From NCBI RefSeq assembly GCF_013415485.1, contig NZ_JACBXS010000005.1, positions 90,368 through 154,367 on the forward strand: 64,000 bases of DNA, in the 5' to 3' direction. How positions within the stretch are numbered: position 1 is the stretch's first letter; each line of letters begins with the position of its first letter. This document shows, piece after piece, positions 27,271 through 36,702 of this stretch. A model generated the notes under the pieces. It was not told the origin of the DNA and did no database searches. It saw only the letters and a list, made by a program, of their open reading frames with translations. A program made the translations under genes and the position numbers. Source of the DNA: Rhabdonatronobacter sediminivivens. GTDB taxonomy: Bacteria; Pseudomonadota; Alphaproteobacteria; Rhodobacterales; Rhodobacteraceae.

Positions 27271-27657
27271 TCAGTCTTCGCCGTGCAGTTCGGCAAAACG
27301 CTCGTTCAGGAGGGCGTTGAGTTCGGGGTCCGCGGCGGCGGCATCGCCGATGGCGATGTATTCGTCCACGGTGATCCCGGGTGTTTCTTCCACGGCTTCG
27401 AGGATGGCGGTATTGGCCGCTTCGATGATCTGGTTCTGCTCGTCCTCGCTCTCGGCGTCTTGCAGCGTTGCAAGATAGGCGTCGCGGACCTCGGCCACGG
27501 CCATGGCCGCGTCGATGAAGGCATCGAGTTTCTGTTCCTGCTCGATCATCTCGGCGCCCGAGGCTTCGGCCTGCGCGGCGGCGGGCAGGGCGCCGAGGCT
27601 TCCCATTGCCATGCCGAGGGCGACAGCTGCCGGTGCGAGGGTGCTTTTGAAGGCCAT
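27271..27657 (-). CDS. secreted DUF4168-type protein
   Basis: A 128-residue protein with a signal peptide (MAFKSTLAPAAVALGMAMGS, cleavage near LPAAAQA at about residue 29). A helical acidic domain with EMIEQEQKLDAFIDAAMAV and ITVDEYIAIGDAAAADPELN fits DUF4168. Function unknown; it should sit in the periplasm. It ends about 190 bases upstream of gap on the same strand, but the gap operator lies between, so transcripts are probably separate. AGGAGATATC precedes the ATG. Confidence 0.75.
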   Translation of the reverse strand: MAFKSTLAPAAVALGMAMGSLGALPAAAQAEASGAEMIEQEQKLDAFIDAAMAVAEVRDAYLATLQDAESEDEQNQIIEAANTAILEAVEETPGITVDEYIAIGDAAAADPELNALLNERFAELHGED

Positions 27658-27877
27658 GATATCTCCTGTTCATCGGTTTGGTGGAGCGGATCATCCCGCC
27701 ACAGACCTTCACCTATGGCGCATCCGGGGTCCGCGCAAACGCGTTGGCGGAAAAATGCCCATGTGCCAGATGCGCGGGCCTGCGGCGCGGCGCCAAAACT
27801 TCGCACAGGTGGCCGGTGCGGGCTGGACAGCCGGGCGCTTGCGGGGCAGTCTGTGCGCAAAATTTCAGGAGCCGCCC

Positions 27878-28315
27878 ATGACGCCGACCGAAAGCAGACC
27901 GTTCCACATGACCCTGATGTCGCTGGCCGCCCTTCTGTGGTATGTGGCGCTTGCGCTGGATTACCTGGCGGCGCGCTATGACCGGGTGGCTGAACTGCCT
28001 GCCATGCCCGAAGGGATGGGTCTTGGCTATGAGGTCATGCCGCTCTGGGCGGCAGTGGCGACCGGTGCGGCGGTCTGGCTGGGGCTGTTCGCGGCAATCC
28101 TGCTACTGCTGCGGGACCGCATGGCCGTGCTGAGCTTTGCCTTCACCTTCATCGCGGCCATCGTGGCGGTGGTCTGGGTGGTGCAGTTTTCTGCCGAAGG
28201 GCCGCGTGAATGGCTGGGTATGACGCCGATGCAGATGGTTGGGGCGCAGGTTCTGGTGCCTTTTGTGTTGTGGGTCTATGCGCGCAGTCTGAAGCAGCGC
28301 GGCGTTTTCGGCTGA
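27878..28315 (+). CDS. four-helix hypothetical membrane protein
   Basis: A 145-residue integral membrane protein. Predicted helices are at about 10-30 (LMSLAALLWYVALALDYL), 52-76 (VMPLWAAVATGAAVWLGLFAAILLLL), 80-103 (MAVLSFAFTFIAAIVAVVWVV) and 117-137. AGGAG six bases before the ATG supports the start chosen inside a longer open frame. No family was recognised. It is divergent from the DUF4168 gene and 141 bases upstream of cysK. Confidence 0.7.
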   Translation: MTPTESRPFHMTLMSLAALLWYVALALDYLAARYDRVAELPAMPEGMGLGYEVMPLWAAVATGAAVWLGLFAAILLLLRDRMAVLSFAFTFIAAIVAVVWVVQFSAEGPREWLGMTPMQMVGAQVLVPFVLWVYARSLKQRGVFG

Positions 28316-28456
28316 CGCGCCGCTTTCGCCAAACCGTGACCAGTATCGCGCCGGGGACGGGTTGCGTTCCTGACCCTGGCGGCGGACACAGGCCCGGCGC
28401 GTCCGCGATCGTGGCGGGCGCGTCTTGACCGTTCTTCAGGTTCCAGGGAGCCCCGC

Positions 28457-29488
28457 ATGACCATTCGCGCCGATCTTGCCGATGCCATTGGAAACACGCC
28501 GCTGATCCGCCTGACAGGCCCCAGCGCGGCCACGGGCTGCGAAATTCTGGGCAAGGCCGAGTTTCTGAACCCGGGCCAATCGGTCAAGGACCGTGCCGCG
28601 CTGTGGATCATCCGCGATGCGGTGGCGCGCGGGGCGCTGAAGCCCGGCGGCACGATTGTCGAGGGCACCGCCGGGAACACCGGGATCGGGCTGGCGCTGG
28701 TCGGCGCGTCAATGGGGTTTCGCACGGTGATCGTGATCCCTGAGACGCAGAGCCAGGAAAAGAAGGACATGTTGCGGCTGGCGGGGGCCGAACTGGTCGA
28801 GGTGCCGGCGAAGCCCTACCGCGACATCAACAACTACATCCGTTATTCCGGCCGCCTGGCCGAGGCGCTGGCCGCCTCCGAGCCCAACGGCGCCATCTGG
28901 GCCAACCAGTTCGACAATGTGGCCAACCGCCAGGCCCATGTCGAAAGCACCGGCCCCGAGATATGGGCGCAGACCGGCGGCAAGGTGGACGGGTTCATCT
29001 GTGCCGTGGGGTCGGGCGGAACGCTGGCGGGTGTAGCGCAGGCGCTGCAGCCGAAGGGGGTCAGGATCGGGCTCGCGGACCCGGACGGGGCCGCGCTCTA
29101 CAGTTTCTATACCACCGGTGAATTCAAGGCCAAGGGCTCCAGCATCACCGAAGGGATCGGGCAGGGGCGGGTGACCGCGAACCTTGAAGGGTTCACCCCC
29201 GATTTCTGCGCCCGCATCCCGGATGCCGAGGCATTGCCGGTGTGCTTTGACCTGCTGGCGCGTGAAGGGCTGTGCCTGGGGGGCTCGTCGGGGATCAATG
29301 TGGCGGGTGCGATCCGCATGGCGCAGGACATGGGGCCGGGGCATACGATCGTCACCATCCTGTGCGACTATGGCACGCGCTATCAGTCCAAGCTGTTCAA
29401 CCCGGCCTTTCTGCGCGAAAAGGGGCTGCCGGTCCCGGAGTGGATGGACCGCCCCGCGCCCGATCTGCCGGATGTAATGGAAGCCTGA
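28457..29488 (+). CDS. cysK: cysteine synthase A (O-acetylserine sulfhydrylase)
   Basis: A 343-residue PLP enzyme of fold type II. The PLP lysine is Lys44 in PGQSVKDRAA; the phosphate-binding loop GTAGNTGIGLAL and the sulfide-site ETQSQEKK are present, and VGSGGTLAGVAQ is the PLP phosphate cup. It is about 20-30 residues longer than E. coli CysK, with a C-terminal FLREKGLPVPEWM tail common in alphaproteobacteria. It makes L-cysteine from O-acetylserine and sulfide. GGGAG precedes ATG 28457. Confidence 0.92.
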   Translation: MTIRADLADAIGNTPLIRLTGPSAATGCEILGKAEFLNPGQSVKDRAALWIIRDAVARGALKPGGTIVEGTAGNTGIGLALVGASMGFRTVIVIPETQSQEKKDMLRLAGAELVEVPAKPYRDINNYIRYSGRLAEALAASEPNGAIWANQFDNVANRQAHVESTGPEIWAQTGGKVDGFICAVGSGGTLAGVAQALQPKGVRIGLADPDGAALYSFYTTGEFKAKGSSITEGIGQGRVTANLEGFTPDFCARIPDAEALPVCFDLLAREGLCLGGSSGINVAGAIRMAQDMGPGHTIVTILCDYGTRYQSKLFNPAFLREKGLPVPEWMDRPAPDLPDVMEA

Positions 29489-29509
29489 GCCCGGAGGCTG
29501 AGCGACCAT

Positions 29510-32044
29510 ATGCGACCCGTGCCAAGCTATTTTCGCGCAGGCCTTGCCCTGCTGGGGCTTGTGGCCGTGCTGGCGCTGCCCGGCCATGCGCAGGCCCAGG
29601 ACATCGACGCGCGCGAGGCCCAGCAGGCCAGTGAAGCTGCCACCGGTCCCGATATGGTGCTTTGGGAGTCGCTGGCCACGCTGGCCGAAGCTGCGCTGGC
29701 GGATTCAGCCACCGACTCGGCCATCCTCCTGGACCTGCGCGCGCAGCTTGTGGAAAAACGTGCCGCCTTTCTGGCGGTTCAGGATGCCAGCCGCGAACGG
29801 GTCGCAGCACTACGCCGCCAGATCGAGGCCCTTGGCCCCCCGCCCGAGGAAGGCGAGACCGACCCCCCCGAGATCGCCGAGCGCCGCACGGCGCTGAACG
29901 AACAGCTGTCCCGCGTTGCCGCGCCGGGGATCACCGCGGATGAGGCCTTTCGCCGCGCCGACGGGCTGATCCGCACCATCGACCGGGTGCTGCGCGAACG
30001 CGATGCCGATGCGCTGATGACGCTCTGGCCCAGCCCGGTGAACCCGGCGAACTGGCTGGCGGGGGTGGATGCGGTGTTTTCCTCGGGCTTCACGGTCTAT
30101 GGGGAGGCACTGGGCAACTGGCGCGACCCTGCGGTGCGGGTCGAGTTCCGCTCGAACCTGCCGGTGATGATCGGTGCGATCATGCTGGCGCTCTTGCTGC
30201 TGATGCGGGGCAGGCGCTTTGCCGAACAGGTGACGCAACGGCTGCAGGAGGGGGCGCAAAGCCGGCGCGGCCAGCAGGCGATGGCGCTGTTGACATCCCT
30301 TTCGCAGATCATCGTGCCACTGGCAGGGGTGTTCCTGCTGGTGCTGGCGCTGGAGGTCACGGGGCTTCTGGGCGAGACGGGATCCGCCACGGTATCGGCC
30401 TTTGTCGTGGCGGGGATGTACTATCTGACGGCGCGCTGGCTGGGTGGGCAGATCTTCACCCGCGCCGAACTGGCCTATTCGCCCCTGCGCCTGCCGCGCG
30501 AACGCCGCCGCGAGGGGCGGTTCATGGCCTCGCTGACCGGGCTGTTCCTGGGGCTGTATGCGCTGGCCAATGCCTTTATCGAACCCGATGTGCAGACCGA
30601 CGCGGCAAACGCCGTGATCTCCTTTCCGTTGCTGGTGCTGGCCGGGGTGGTGCTGTTCCGCATCGGTCAACTGTTGTTGCTGCATGCGCGCCAGAGCGTG
30701 CAGCAGGCCGCCGAGGCCGAGGAGCCCGCACAGGCGAGCTTCTTTGACCGGCTGGTGGGCGTGCTGGGGCGCATCGCCATGGTGCTGGGCATCGGCGCGC
30801 CGGTGCTGGCCGGGATCGGCTATGTCCAGGCGGCCGAGGCGCTGCTGTTTCCGGCAATCGAATCGCTGGGCCTGATGGGGCTTCTGGTGCTGTTGCAGCG
30901 CCTGGTGGGCGATATCTATGCCGCCATCACAGGCGGCGGCGAAGAAGCGACCGAGGCATTGATCCCGGCGCTGATCGGCTTTGGCCTGGCGCTGCTGTCG
31001 CTGCCGGTGTTCCTGCTGATCTGGGGGGTGCGCACGTCCGAACTGCTGGAGATATGGCAGGTGGTGCGCGAGGGCTTCGTGATCGGCGAGACGCGGATTT
31101 CACCCACCAACCTGCTGAGTTTCCTGATCATCTTTGCCATCGGCTATACGGTCACGCGGATTATCCAGGGGGCGCTTGGGTCCACGGTGCTGCCAAAGAC
31201 CTCGCTGGACCGGGGCGGGCAGAAGGCGGTGGTGTCCGGCACGGGCTATGTGGGGATATTCCTGGCGGCCGTGATCGCCTTTTCCACCGCCGGGATCGAC
31301 CTGTCGGCGCTGGCGCTGGTGGCGGGGGCGCTGTCGGTTGGGATCGGCTTTGGCCTGCAGAATGTGGTGTCGAACTTCATTTCCGGCATCATTCTGCTGG
31401 TCGAACGCCCTATTGCCGAAGGCGACTGGATCGAGGTGGGCGGTACCATGGGGATCGTGCGGTCGATCTCGGTGCGCTCGACCGTGATCGAGACCTTCGA
31501 CCGGACCGATGTGATCGTGCCCAATGCGGACCTGATCTCGGGGACGGTGACCAACTGGACGCATCACAACAACACGGGGCGGCTGATCGTCAAGGTGGGG
31601 GTGGCCTATACCTCGGACACACGCGAGGTGGAGCGCATCCTGCGCGAGGTGGCCGAGGCGCAGCCGATTGTCGCGCTCAACCCGCCGCCGTCGGTGGTGT
31701 TTCTGGATTTTGGCGCGGATGCGCTGGAGTTCGAGGTGCGTTGCATCCTGCGCGATGTGAATTTCATCATGAAGGTGCGTTCGGACATGAACCACGAGAT
31801 CGCCCGCCGCTTCCGCGAGGCGGGGATTGAAATTCCCTTTGCGCAGCGCGATATCTGGCTGCGCAACCCTGAAGCCCTGCGCGGCGAGGCGCCCGCCACC
31901 CCCGCGCCCGCCAACCCCGCGCCTGTGGCCAGCACCGCCCCGCGCCGACCGGTGCAGCCGGACGACCCGCTGTCCGATGCCGCGCGCCCGGATCTGGATG
32001 ACTTGTCCGCTGGCCCCGCAGATGGAGGAGATACAGATCGATGA
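29510..32044 (+). CDS. MscS/MscK-type mechanosensitive channel with DUF3772-like periplasmic domain
   Basis: An 844-residue protein. A signal peptide (residues 1-30, ending AQAQD) and a coiled-coil periplasmic region (about 45-150) are followed by about ten membrane helices. The MscS core is unmistakable: TM3 LALVAGALSVGIGFGLQNVVSNFISGIILL near residues 605-635, then the beta domain ERPIAEGDWIEVGGTMGIVRSISVRST. A Pro/Ala-rich tail (about 785-844) ends the protein. Such channels vent osmolytes on hypo-osmotic shock. The TGA overlaps the alaX ATG by 4 bases. Confidence 0.9.
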   Translation: MRPVPSYFRAGLALLGLVAVLALPGHAQAQDIDAREAQQASEAATGPDMVLWESLATLAEAALADSATDSAILLDLRAQLVEKRAAFLAVQDASRERVAALRRQIEALGPPPEEGETDPPEIAERRTALNEQLSRVAAPGITADEAFRRADGLIRTIDRVLRERDADALMTLWPSPVNPANWLAGVDAVFSSGFTVYGEALGNWRDPAVRVEFRSNLPVMIGAIMLALLLLMRGRRFAEQVTQRLQEGAQSRRGQQAMALLTSLSQIIVPLAGVFLLVLALEVTGLLGETGSATVSAFVVAGMYYLTARWLGGQIFTRAELAYSPLRLPRERRREGRFMASLTGLFLGLYALANAFIEPDVQTDAANAVISFPLLVLAGVVLFRIGQLLLLHARQSVQQAAEAEEPAQASFFDRLVGVLGRIAMVLGIGAPVLAGIGYVQAAEALLFPAIESLGLMGLLVLLQRLVGDIYAAITGGGEEATEALIPALIGFGLALLSLPVFLLIWGVRTSELLEIWQVVREGFVIGETRISPTNLLSFLIIFAIGYTVTRIIQGALGSTVLPKTSLDRGGQKAVVSGTGYVGIFLAAVIAFSTAGIDLSALALVAGALSVGIGFGLQNVVSNFISGIILLVERPIAEGDWIEVGGTMGIVRSISVRSTVIETFDRTDVIVPNADLISGTVTNWTHHNNTGRLIVKVGVAYTSDTREVERILREVAEAQPIVALNPPPSVVFLDFGADALEFEVRCILRDVNFIMKVRSDMNHEIARRFREAGIEIPFAQRDIWLRNPEALRGEAPATPAPANPAPVASTAPRRPVQPDDPLSDAARPDLDDLSAGPADGGDTDR

Positions 32045-32772
32045 CCGACCTGCCCGCAACCCGGCTGTTGTTCCGCGAAGACGCCTATGCGCAGCAGGCG
32101 CCCGCGCGCGTTCTGGCGCATCTTGATGGGGCGTTGGTGCTTGAGGCGAGCCTGTTCTATCCGGCGGGGGGCGGGCAGCCGGGCGATACCGGGCGGCTGG
32201 TCTGGCCCGGCGGCGCGTTGACCATCACCGATACGCGCAAGGGGCCTGAGGGGGCCGTGCTGCTGGTGCCGGGCGCGGGGCAGGCCCTGCCACCGGTGGG
32301 CACTGAGGGCACGCAGCATCTGGACTGGGCGCGGCGCTACGCCATGATGCGGGTGCATACGGCGCTGCATCTGCTGTCGGTGGTGATCCCGCTGCCGGTG
32401 ACCGGCGGGCAGATCGGCCCCGAGAAGGGACGGCTGGACTTCGACATGCCCGAGGCCCCGCCGGAGCGTGCGGCGCTGGAAGAGGCGTTGCAGGCGCTGG
32501 TGGCGCGCGATCTGCCGGTGTCCGAGGACTGGATCACCGATGCGGAACTGGCGGCGAATCCCGCGCTGGTCAAGACCATGTCGGTGGCGCCGCCCATGGG
32601 GCAGGGGCGGGTGCGGCTGGTGCGGATCGGGGCGGGGGCGGATCAGGTTGATCTGCAGCCGTGTGGCGGGACGCATGTGGCACGCACGGGCGAGATCGGC
32701 GGCCTGCGGATCGGCAAGATCGAAAAGAAGGGCCGCCAGAACCGCCGCGTGGCACTGCATCTGGAGGGCTGA
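32041..32772 (+). CDS. alaX: alanyl-tRNA editing protein AlaX
   Basis: A 243-residue free-standing homologue of the AlaRS editing domain. Zinc ligands are visible as His106 and His110 (RVHTALH) and Cys206/His210 (PCGGTH). The N-terminal LFYPAGGGQPGDTG block is the glycine-rich loop. AlaX hydrolyses Ser-tRNA(Ala), and some members Gly-tRNA(Ala). Translation is coupled to the channel gene through ATGA; no functional link is obvious. Confidence 0.93.
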   Translation: MTDLPATRLLFREDAYAQQAPARVLAHLDGALVLEASLFYPAGGGQPGDTGRLVWPGGALTITDTRKGPEGAVLLVPGAGQALPPVGTEGTQHLDWARRYAMMRVHTALHLLSVVIPLPVTGGQIGPEKGRLDFDMPEAPPERAALEEALQALVARDLPVSEDWITDAELAANPALVKTMSVAPPMGQGRVRLVRIGAGADQVDLQPCGGTHVARTGEIGGLRIGKIEKKGRQNRRVALHLEG

Positions 32773-32857
32773 CGCTTCGGTTGCCTGCCGCCCCACGGGG
32801 CCAGGCTCGGCCAGCGCTGGCGCGCCGCACCGGCCCGGTGCGCGTCCTGGCCAGTCC

Positions 32858-33154
32858 TCAGCCCTCGCCGTAGCCTTCGACGATGACCAGGTCGGCGGTG
32901 GACACCGGATCGCGCAGCGCCTTGGCCGCCTGGTATTCTGGGCTGTCGTAGCAGGCGCGGGCGGTGGCCAGATCGGCGAATTCGATCACCACGTTGCGGG
33001 CCCGGGTGGCGCCTTCGCGGCTGTCCTGTGTGCCGCCCCGGACCAGGAAGCGCCCGCCGAAACGCGCGAATGCGGCAGCGTTGGCGCTGCGATAGGCCTC
33101 ATAGGCGGTGGGGTCGGTGATATCGACATGGGCGACCCAATAGGCTTTGGGCAT
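32858..33154 (-). CDS. DUF1330 family protein
   Basis: A 98-residue dimeric alpha-beta barrel-type protein. AYWVAHVDITDPTAYEAYRSAN, GGRFLVRGG, VVIEFADLATARACYDSPEYQ and LVIVEGY cover the DUF1330 pattern end to end. The frame extends 47 codons upstream, but GGAG six bases before ATG 33154 and the family N-terminus (MPKAYW) give this start. Biochemical role unknown. Confidence 0.88.
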   Translation of the reverse strand: MPKAYWVAHVDITDPTAYEAYRSANAAAFARFGGRFLVRGGTQDSREGATRARNVVIEFADLATARACYDSPEYQAAKALRDPVSTADLVIVEGYGEG

Positions 33155-33334
33155 GGAAACTCCGGCGGGTTTGTGTTGATGGGTGGTCAGAAAAGCCGCA
33201 AACTTGCGCAGGATCAAGGCAGAGATGGCAAAACCTTGCCAGTTTTGCGCCCTTGTCATCAACCTGGGGTTCAGTTCAGGACCCAAGGTTCCCATATGGT
33301 GACAAACGCGACCCTAACCTGGAGAGGATTTGCC

Positions 33335-33592
33335 ATGGCCCCCGGTTTTGACCCGCTTTCGATCTGGACACGCAATACGGTGGTCTGGGTGCGCTACATT
33401 CAGGCGCAGCAGGAGTTCTGGTTGCGGATGATGGGCGTTGCGGCGCAGGGAATTCCGCATCAGAGCAGTGCCGAACTGGCCGCCGAGGCCGAAGCGATGT
33501 GTTCGGAGGAGGCGAAGAAGCGCAAGCCGAAGGTGCGCCCGACGGCCAGCCGGACCAGCGGTGCCGAAAAGCGGCTTGCAAGCGCGACCTGA
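33335..33592 (+). CDS. small hypothetical protein, Trp/Lys-rich
   Basis: An 85-residue ORF: MAPGFDPLSIWTRNTVVWVR..., an aromatic amphipathic N-terminal half with WLRMMGVAAQGIP, a short acidic helix (SAELAAEAEAM), then a basic tail. GGAGAGG nine bases before ATG 33335 supports it. The amphipathic helix followed by a basic tail loosely recalls very short phasin-like proteins, but no signature is present, so it is left unassigned. Confidence 0.55.
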   Translation: MAPGFDPLSIWTRNTVVWVRYIQAQQEFWLRMMGVAAQGIPHQSSAELAAEAEAMCSEEAKKRKPKVRPTASRTSGAEKRLASAT

Positions 33593-33709
33593 CCGACGCG
33601 GGAACGGGCGTGTTCCGGAGCCTGCAGCCTTGCCAGTTGGATGGCGGGGCGGTCATCGGTGTGTCAGGGCTTTGCGCCTCTGCGACTTGACCACGCCGCG
33701 CGGGTGGTA

Positions 33710-35107
33710 TCAGCCGGCGCCGGGGCTTTCGCAGATCTCTCCCAGCGCTTCGTCGATCGCGCTGGTGATCTGGTCGATCTGATCGGCGCTAACCATCAGC
33801 GCGGGGCTGAGGCAGAGCGTATTGTTCAGCCCCGGAATGGAGCGGTTGGTCATGCCGATCTGAACGCCGCGCTTCATCACCGCGCCTAGGACGGCGGCGA
33901 CCTGCGCCTCGGGTAGCGGCGCGCGCGTGGCGCGGTCGGCCACCAGTTCGGCGCCGCAAAACAGCCCCTTGCCGCGCACATCGCCGATGACCGGGTGCCG
34001 CGCCTGCAGCGCGCGCAGATTGTCCATCAACCGCGCGCCCATGGCGGTGCAATTGTCCAGCAACCCTTCATCCTCGATGATGCGCATGTTTTCCAGCGCG
34101 GCCGCGGGGCCGGCGGTGCAGCCGCCAAAGGTGGAGATGTCACGGAAATAGGAGAGCGGATCGCCGGGGTCATCCTTGAACATGTCGAACACGGCTTCGG
34201 TTGTCACGGTGCAGGAAATCGCCGCATAGCCCGAGGCGACCCCCTTGGCCATGGTCACGATATCGGGCTGGATGCCGAAGTGCTGATAGCCGAACCAGGT
34301 GCCGGTGCGCCCGACGCCGCAGACAACCTCGTCGATGATCAGCAGAAGTCCGTATTTCCGGCAGATCTCCTGCACGCGGGGCCAGTAGCCTTCGGGCGGA
34401 GTGATGACGCCGCCGCCAGCGGTCACGGGTTCCAGGATGATGGCGCCGACCGTATCCGGGCCTTCACGCAGGATCACCTCTTCGATGGCATCGGCCGCGC
34501 GCAGGCCGTAATCCGCGACCTCGCCCCATTGGCTGCGATATTCCAGGCAATGGGGCACGGGGATGAAGCCCGGGGGGAAGGGGCCATACATGGCGCGGCG
34601 TTCCTCTTGCCCGCCCGAGGCAAGGGTGGCGATGGTGGTGCCGTGGTAATCACGCTCTCGATACAGGATCTTCCATTTGCGCCCGCCGTGCTGGCGATGG
34701 GCGATCTGGCGGACGATCTTGTAGGCTTTCTCATTCGCCTCGGACCCGGAGTTGGAATAATAGACGCGGGACATGCCGGGCATCTTTTCGATCAGCCGTT
34801 CGGCGAATTGCGCGCCGGGGATGGACCCTGCGGCACCGGCAAAGAAATTCATCCGCACCAGCTGGTCGCGCACCGCATCGGCGATGGTTTCGCGCCCGTA
34901 GCCGACATTCACGGTCCAGACCCCGCCGGACACAGCGTCCAGCGTCTCGCGCCCGGTGGCGTCCCAGACGCGCAACCCGCGGCCTTCGACGATCACGCGG
35001 GGGTCGGTTGTCTCATAGGTTTTGTGCTGGCTGAGGTGATGCCAGACATGGGCGCGGTCAGCGGCGATCACATGGCTCAGGTCGTTGTGGCGCGGCGCGT
35101 CATCCAT
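33710..35107 (-). CDS. tpa: class III aminotransferase, probably taurine-pyruvate aminotransferase
   Basis: A 465-residue fold-type I enzyme. The PLP lysine is Lys288 in TMAKGVASGY, with LLIIDEVVCGVGRTG before it and SNSGSEANEKAYK at about 119-130. The N-terminal HVWHHLSQHK and DAVSGGVWTVNVGYGRETI are, from memory of the family, characteristic of taurine-pyruvate aminotransferase (taurine + pyruvate to sulfoacetaldehyde + alanine). The divergent MocR-type gene supports this, since TauR controls tpa in Rhodobacter capsulatus. Against it: no xsc, ald or tau transporter gene is adjacent. Another omega-amino acid transaminase remains possible. Confidence 0.68.
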   Translation of the reverse strand: MDDAPRHNDLSHVIAADRAHVWHHLSQHKTYETTDPRVIVEGRGLRVWDATGRETLDAVSGGVWTVNVGYGRETIADAVRDQLVRMNFFAGAAGSIPGAQFAERLIEKMPGMSRVYYSNSGSEANEKAYKIVRQIAHRQHGGRKWKILYRERDYHGTTIATLASGGQEERRAMYGPFPPGFIPVPHCLEYRSQWGEVADYGLRAADAIEEVILREGPDTVGAIILEPVTAGGGVITPPEGYWPRVQEICRKYGLLLIIDEVVCGVGRTGTWFGYQHFGIQPDIVTMAKGVASGYAAISCTVTTEAVFDMFKDDPGDPLSYFRDISTFGGCTAGPAAALENMRIIEDEGLLDNCTAMGARLMDNLRALQARHPVIGDVRGKGLFCGAELVADRATRAPLPEAQVAAVLGAVMKRGVQIGMTNRSIPGLNNTLCLSPALMVSADQIDQITSAIDEALGEICESPGAG

Positions 35108-35166
35108 GGCGGGCTCCTGTCAGCGGGTCAGAGCAAAGCCTGCCTGCATCGCGGGCTTGCAGATAG

Positions 35167-35195
35167 GGCCAGTCCGGCGCTATCCATGTGGCCAG
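35167..35195. promoter_or_regulatory. direct repeat GGCCAG-N17-GGCCAG in the tpa/tauR gap
   Basis: GGCCAG at 35167-35172 and 35190-35195, 23 bases start to start (about two helical turns). Both are preceded by AT plus two bases (ATAG, ATGT). MocR-family regulators (GabR, PdxR, TauR) bind direct repeats about this far apart in their divergent gaps. On the opposite strand the half-site is CTGGCC. Confidence 0.4.
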
Positions 35196-35229
35196 ATCAT
35201 GCCCGCTGCCTGTCATGGGGGATCGCCTG

Positions 35230-36702
35230 ATGGCCATTGCACCCAGCTGTTTCGCGCTGGACCCTGACACCCCGGGAACCCTTCAGCAGCGCATCCGCCA
35301 GATGGTGGCCGAGGCGATCCTTGCAGGGCGGCTGCAGCCGGGGGAGCGGATGCCCTCCAGCCGCGGGTTGGCCAGTTATCTGGGGGTCAGCCGGATCACT
35401 GTCACCCTGGCCTATGGTGACCTGGTGGCCGATGACTTCCTGCAGGCGCGGGGGCGGTCGGGGTATTTCGTATCTGCTCAGGCAGTTCCGCCGCCGGTGC
35501 GCGCCGCCCCCCGGGTTCAGGATGGTGCGGGGGTGGACTGGGCGCGCGCCCTGGGGCCACGGGCCGAGGCCCCGCTGGGCAGCGCCAAGCCCGCCGACTG
35601 GCGCAGCTATCGCTTCCCCTTCATCTATGGCCAGGCGGACCCGGCGCTCTTCGATCATCAAAGCTGGCGCGCCTGCACCCTGCGCGCCCTGGGCCAGCGC
35701 GATTTCCCGGCCATGAGCGATGACAGTTTCGAAGCCGATGACCCTCGGCTGGTGGAATATATCGCGCGCCACAGCCTGCCCCGGCGCGGCATCCTGGCCC
35801 GCCCGGAGGAGGTTCTGGTCACGCTCGGCGCGCAGAACGCCCTGTGGCTGGCCGCGCAATTGCTGCTGAACCAGCGGCGCGTGGCGGGGATCGAGGACCC
35901 GGGCTATCCCGGCCTGCGCGCGATCCTGGGACAGACGCGCTGCCGGGTGCAGCCGCTGGCCGTGGGGCCGCAGGGGCTGGAACCGGACCGGTTGCCGCGC
36001 GGGCTGGATGTGCTGTTCTGCACCCCCAGCCACCATTGCCCCACCGGAGCCACCATGCCGCTGAACACCCGCCGCGCCTTGCTGCGCCGGGCCGAAGCCG
36101 AGGGCCTTCTGGTGGTTGAGGACGATTACGAATTCGAACTGGCGACGGGTGGGGCCGCGCTGCCCGCGCTCAAGGCGCTGGACCGCAGCGACCGGGTGAT
36201 CCATGTCGGCAGCTTTTCCAAGTCGCTGTTTCCGGGGTTGCGGCTGGGCTATCTGGTGGGGGCCGCGCCCTTCATCCGCGAGGCCCGCGCGCTGCGCGCC
36301 TCGGTGCTGCGCCACCCGCCGGGGCTGATCCAGCGGGCGGCGGCCTATTTTCTGTCACTGGGCCACCATGACGCCATGCTGCGCCGTCTGGGCGCCGCGT
36401 TTCACCAGCGCCGCCAGATCACCCTTGACGCCGTCGCGCGTGAGGGGCTCCACCTTGCAGGCAGCACAAGAGCGCCCGGTGGCTCCAGCTTGTGGATGCG
36501 CGCGCCCGATGGCCTGGACACGGCGGCGCTGGCGGCGCGCCTGCGCGGGCAGGGCGTGCTGATCGAACCGGGGGCGCCCTTCTTTCACGGGCCGCAGGCG
36601 CCGACGGGGTTCTACCGGATCGCCTACAGCTCGATTCCGGCCGACCGTATCCCCGAAGGCATCGCCCGGATCGCCCGGGCCATGGAAGCGCCACATGGCT
36701 GA
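35230..36702 (+). CDS. tauR: MocR-type (GntR/aminotransferase fusion) transcriptional regulator, TauR-like
   Basis: A 490-residue fusion. The winged-helix GntR domain is at residues about 10-78 (LQQRIRQMVAEAILAGRLQPGERMPSSR, LGVSRITVTLAYGDLVADDFL). A class I aminotransferase-like domain (about 110-480) follows, with the PLP lysine in HVGSFSKSLFPGLRLGYL and EDDYEFEL. Such proteins sense PLP-amine adducts and bind direct repeats. GGGGGA precedes ATG 35230; earlier ATGs lack a ribosome-binding site. It is divergent from the tpa-like gene, whose promoter it probably controls. Confidence 0.82.
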   Translation: MAIAPSCFALDPDTPGTLQQRIRQMVAEAILAGRLQPGERMPSSRGLASYLGVSRITVTLAYGDLVADDFLQARGRSGYFVSAQAVPPPVRAAPRVQDGAGVDWARALGPRAEAPLGSAKPADWRSYRFPFIYGQADPALFDHQSWRACTLRALGQRDFPAMSDDSFEADDPRLVEYIARHSLPRRGILARPEEVLVTLGAQNALWLAAQLLLNQRRVAGIEDPGYPGLRAILGQTRCRVQPLAVGPQGLEPDRLPRGLDVLFCTPSHHCPTGATMPLNTRRALLRRAEAEGLLVVEDDYEFELATGGAALPALKALDRSDRVIHVGSFSKSLFPGLRLGYLVGAAPFIREARALRASVLRHPPGLIQRAAAYFLSLGHHDAMLRRLGAAFHQRRQITLDAVAREGLHLAGSTRAPGGSSLWMRAPDGLDTAALAARLRGQGVLIEPGAPFFHGPQAPTGFYRIAYSSIPADRIPEGIARIARAMEAPHG

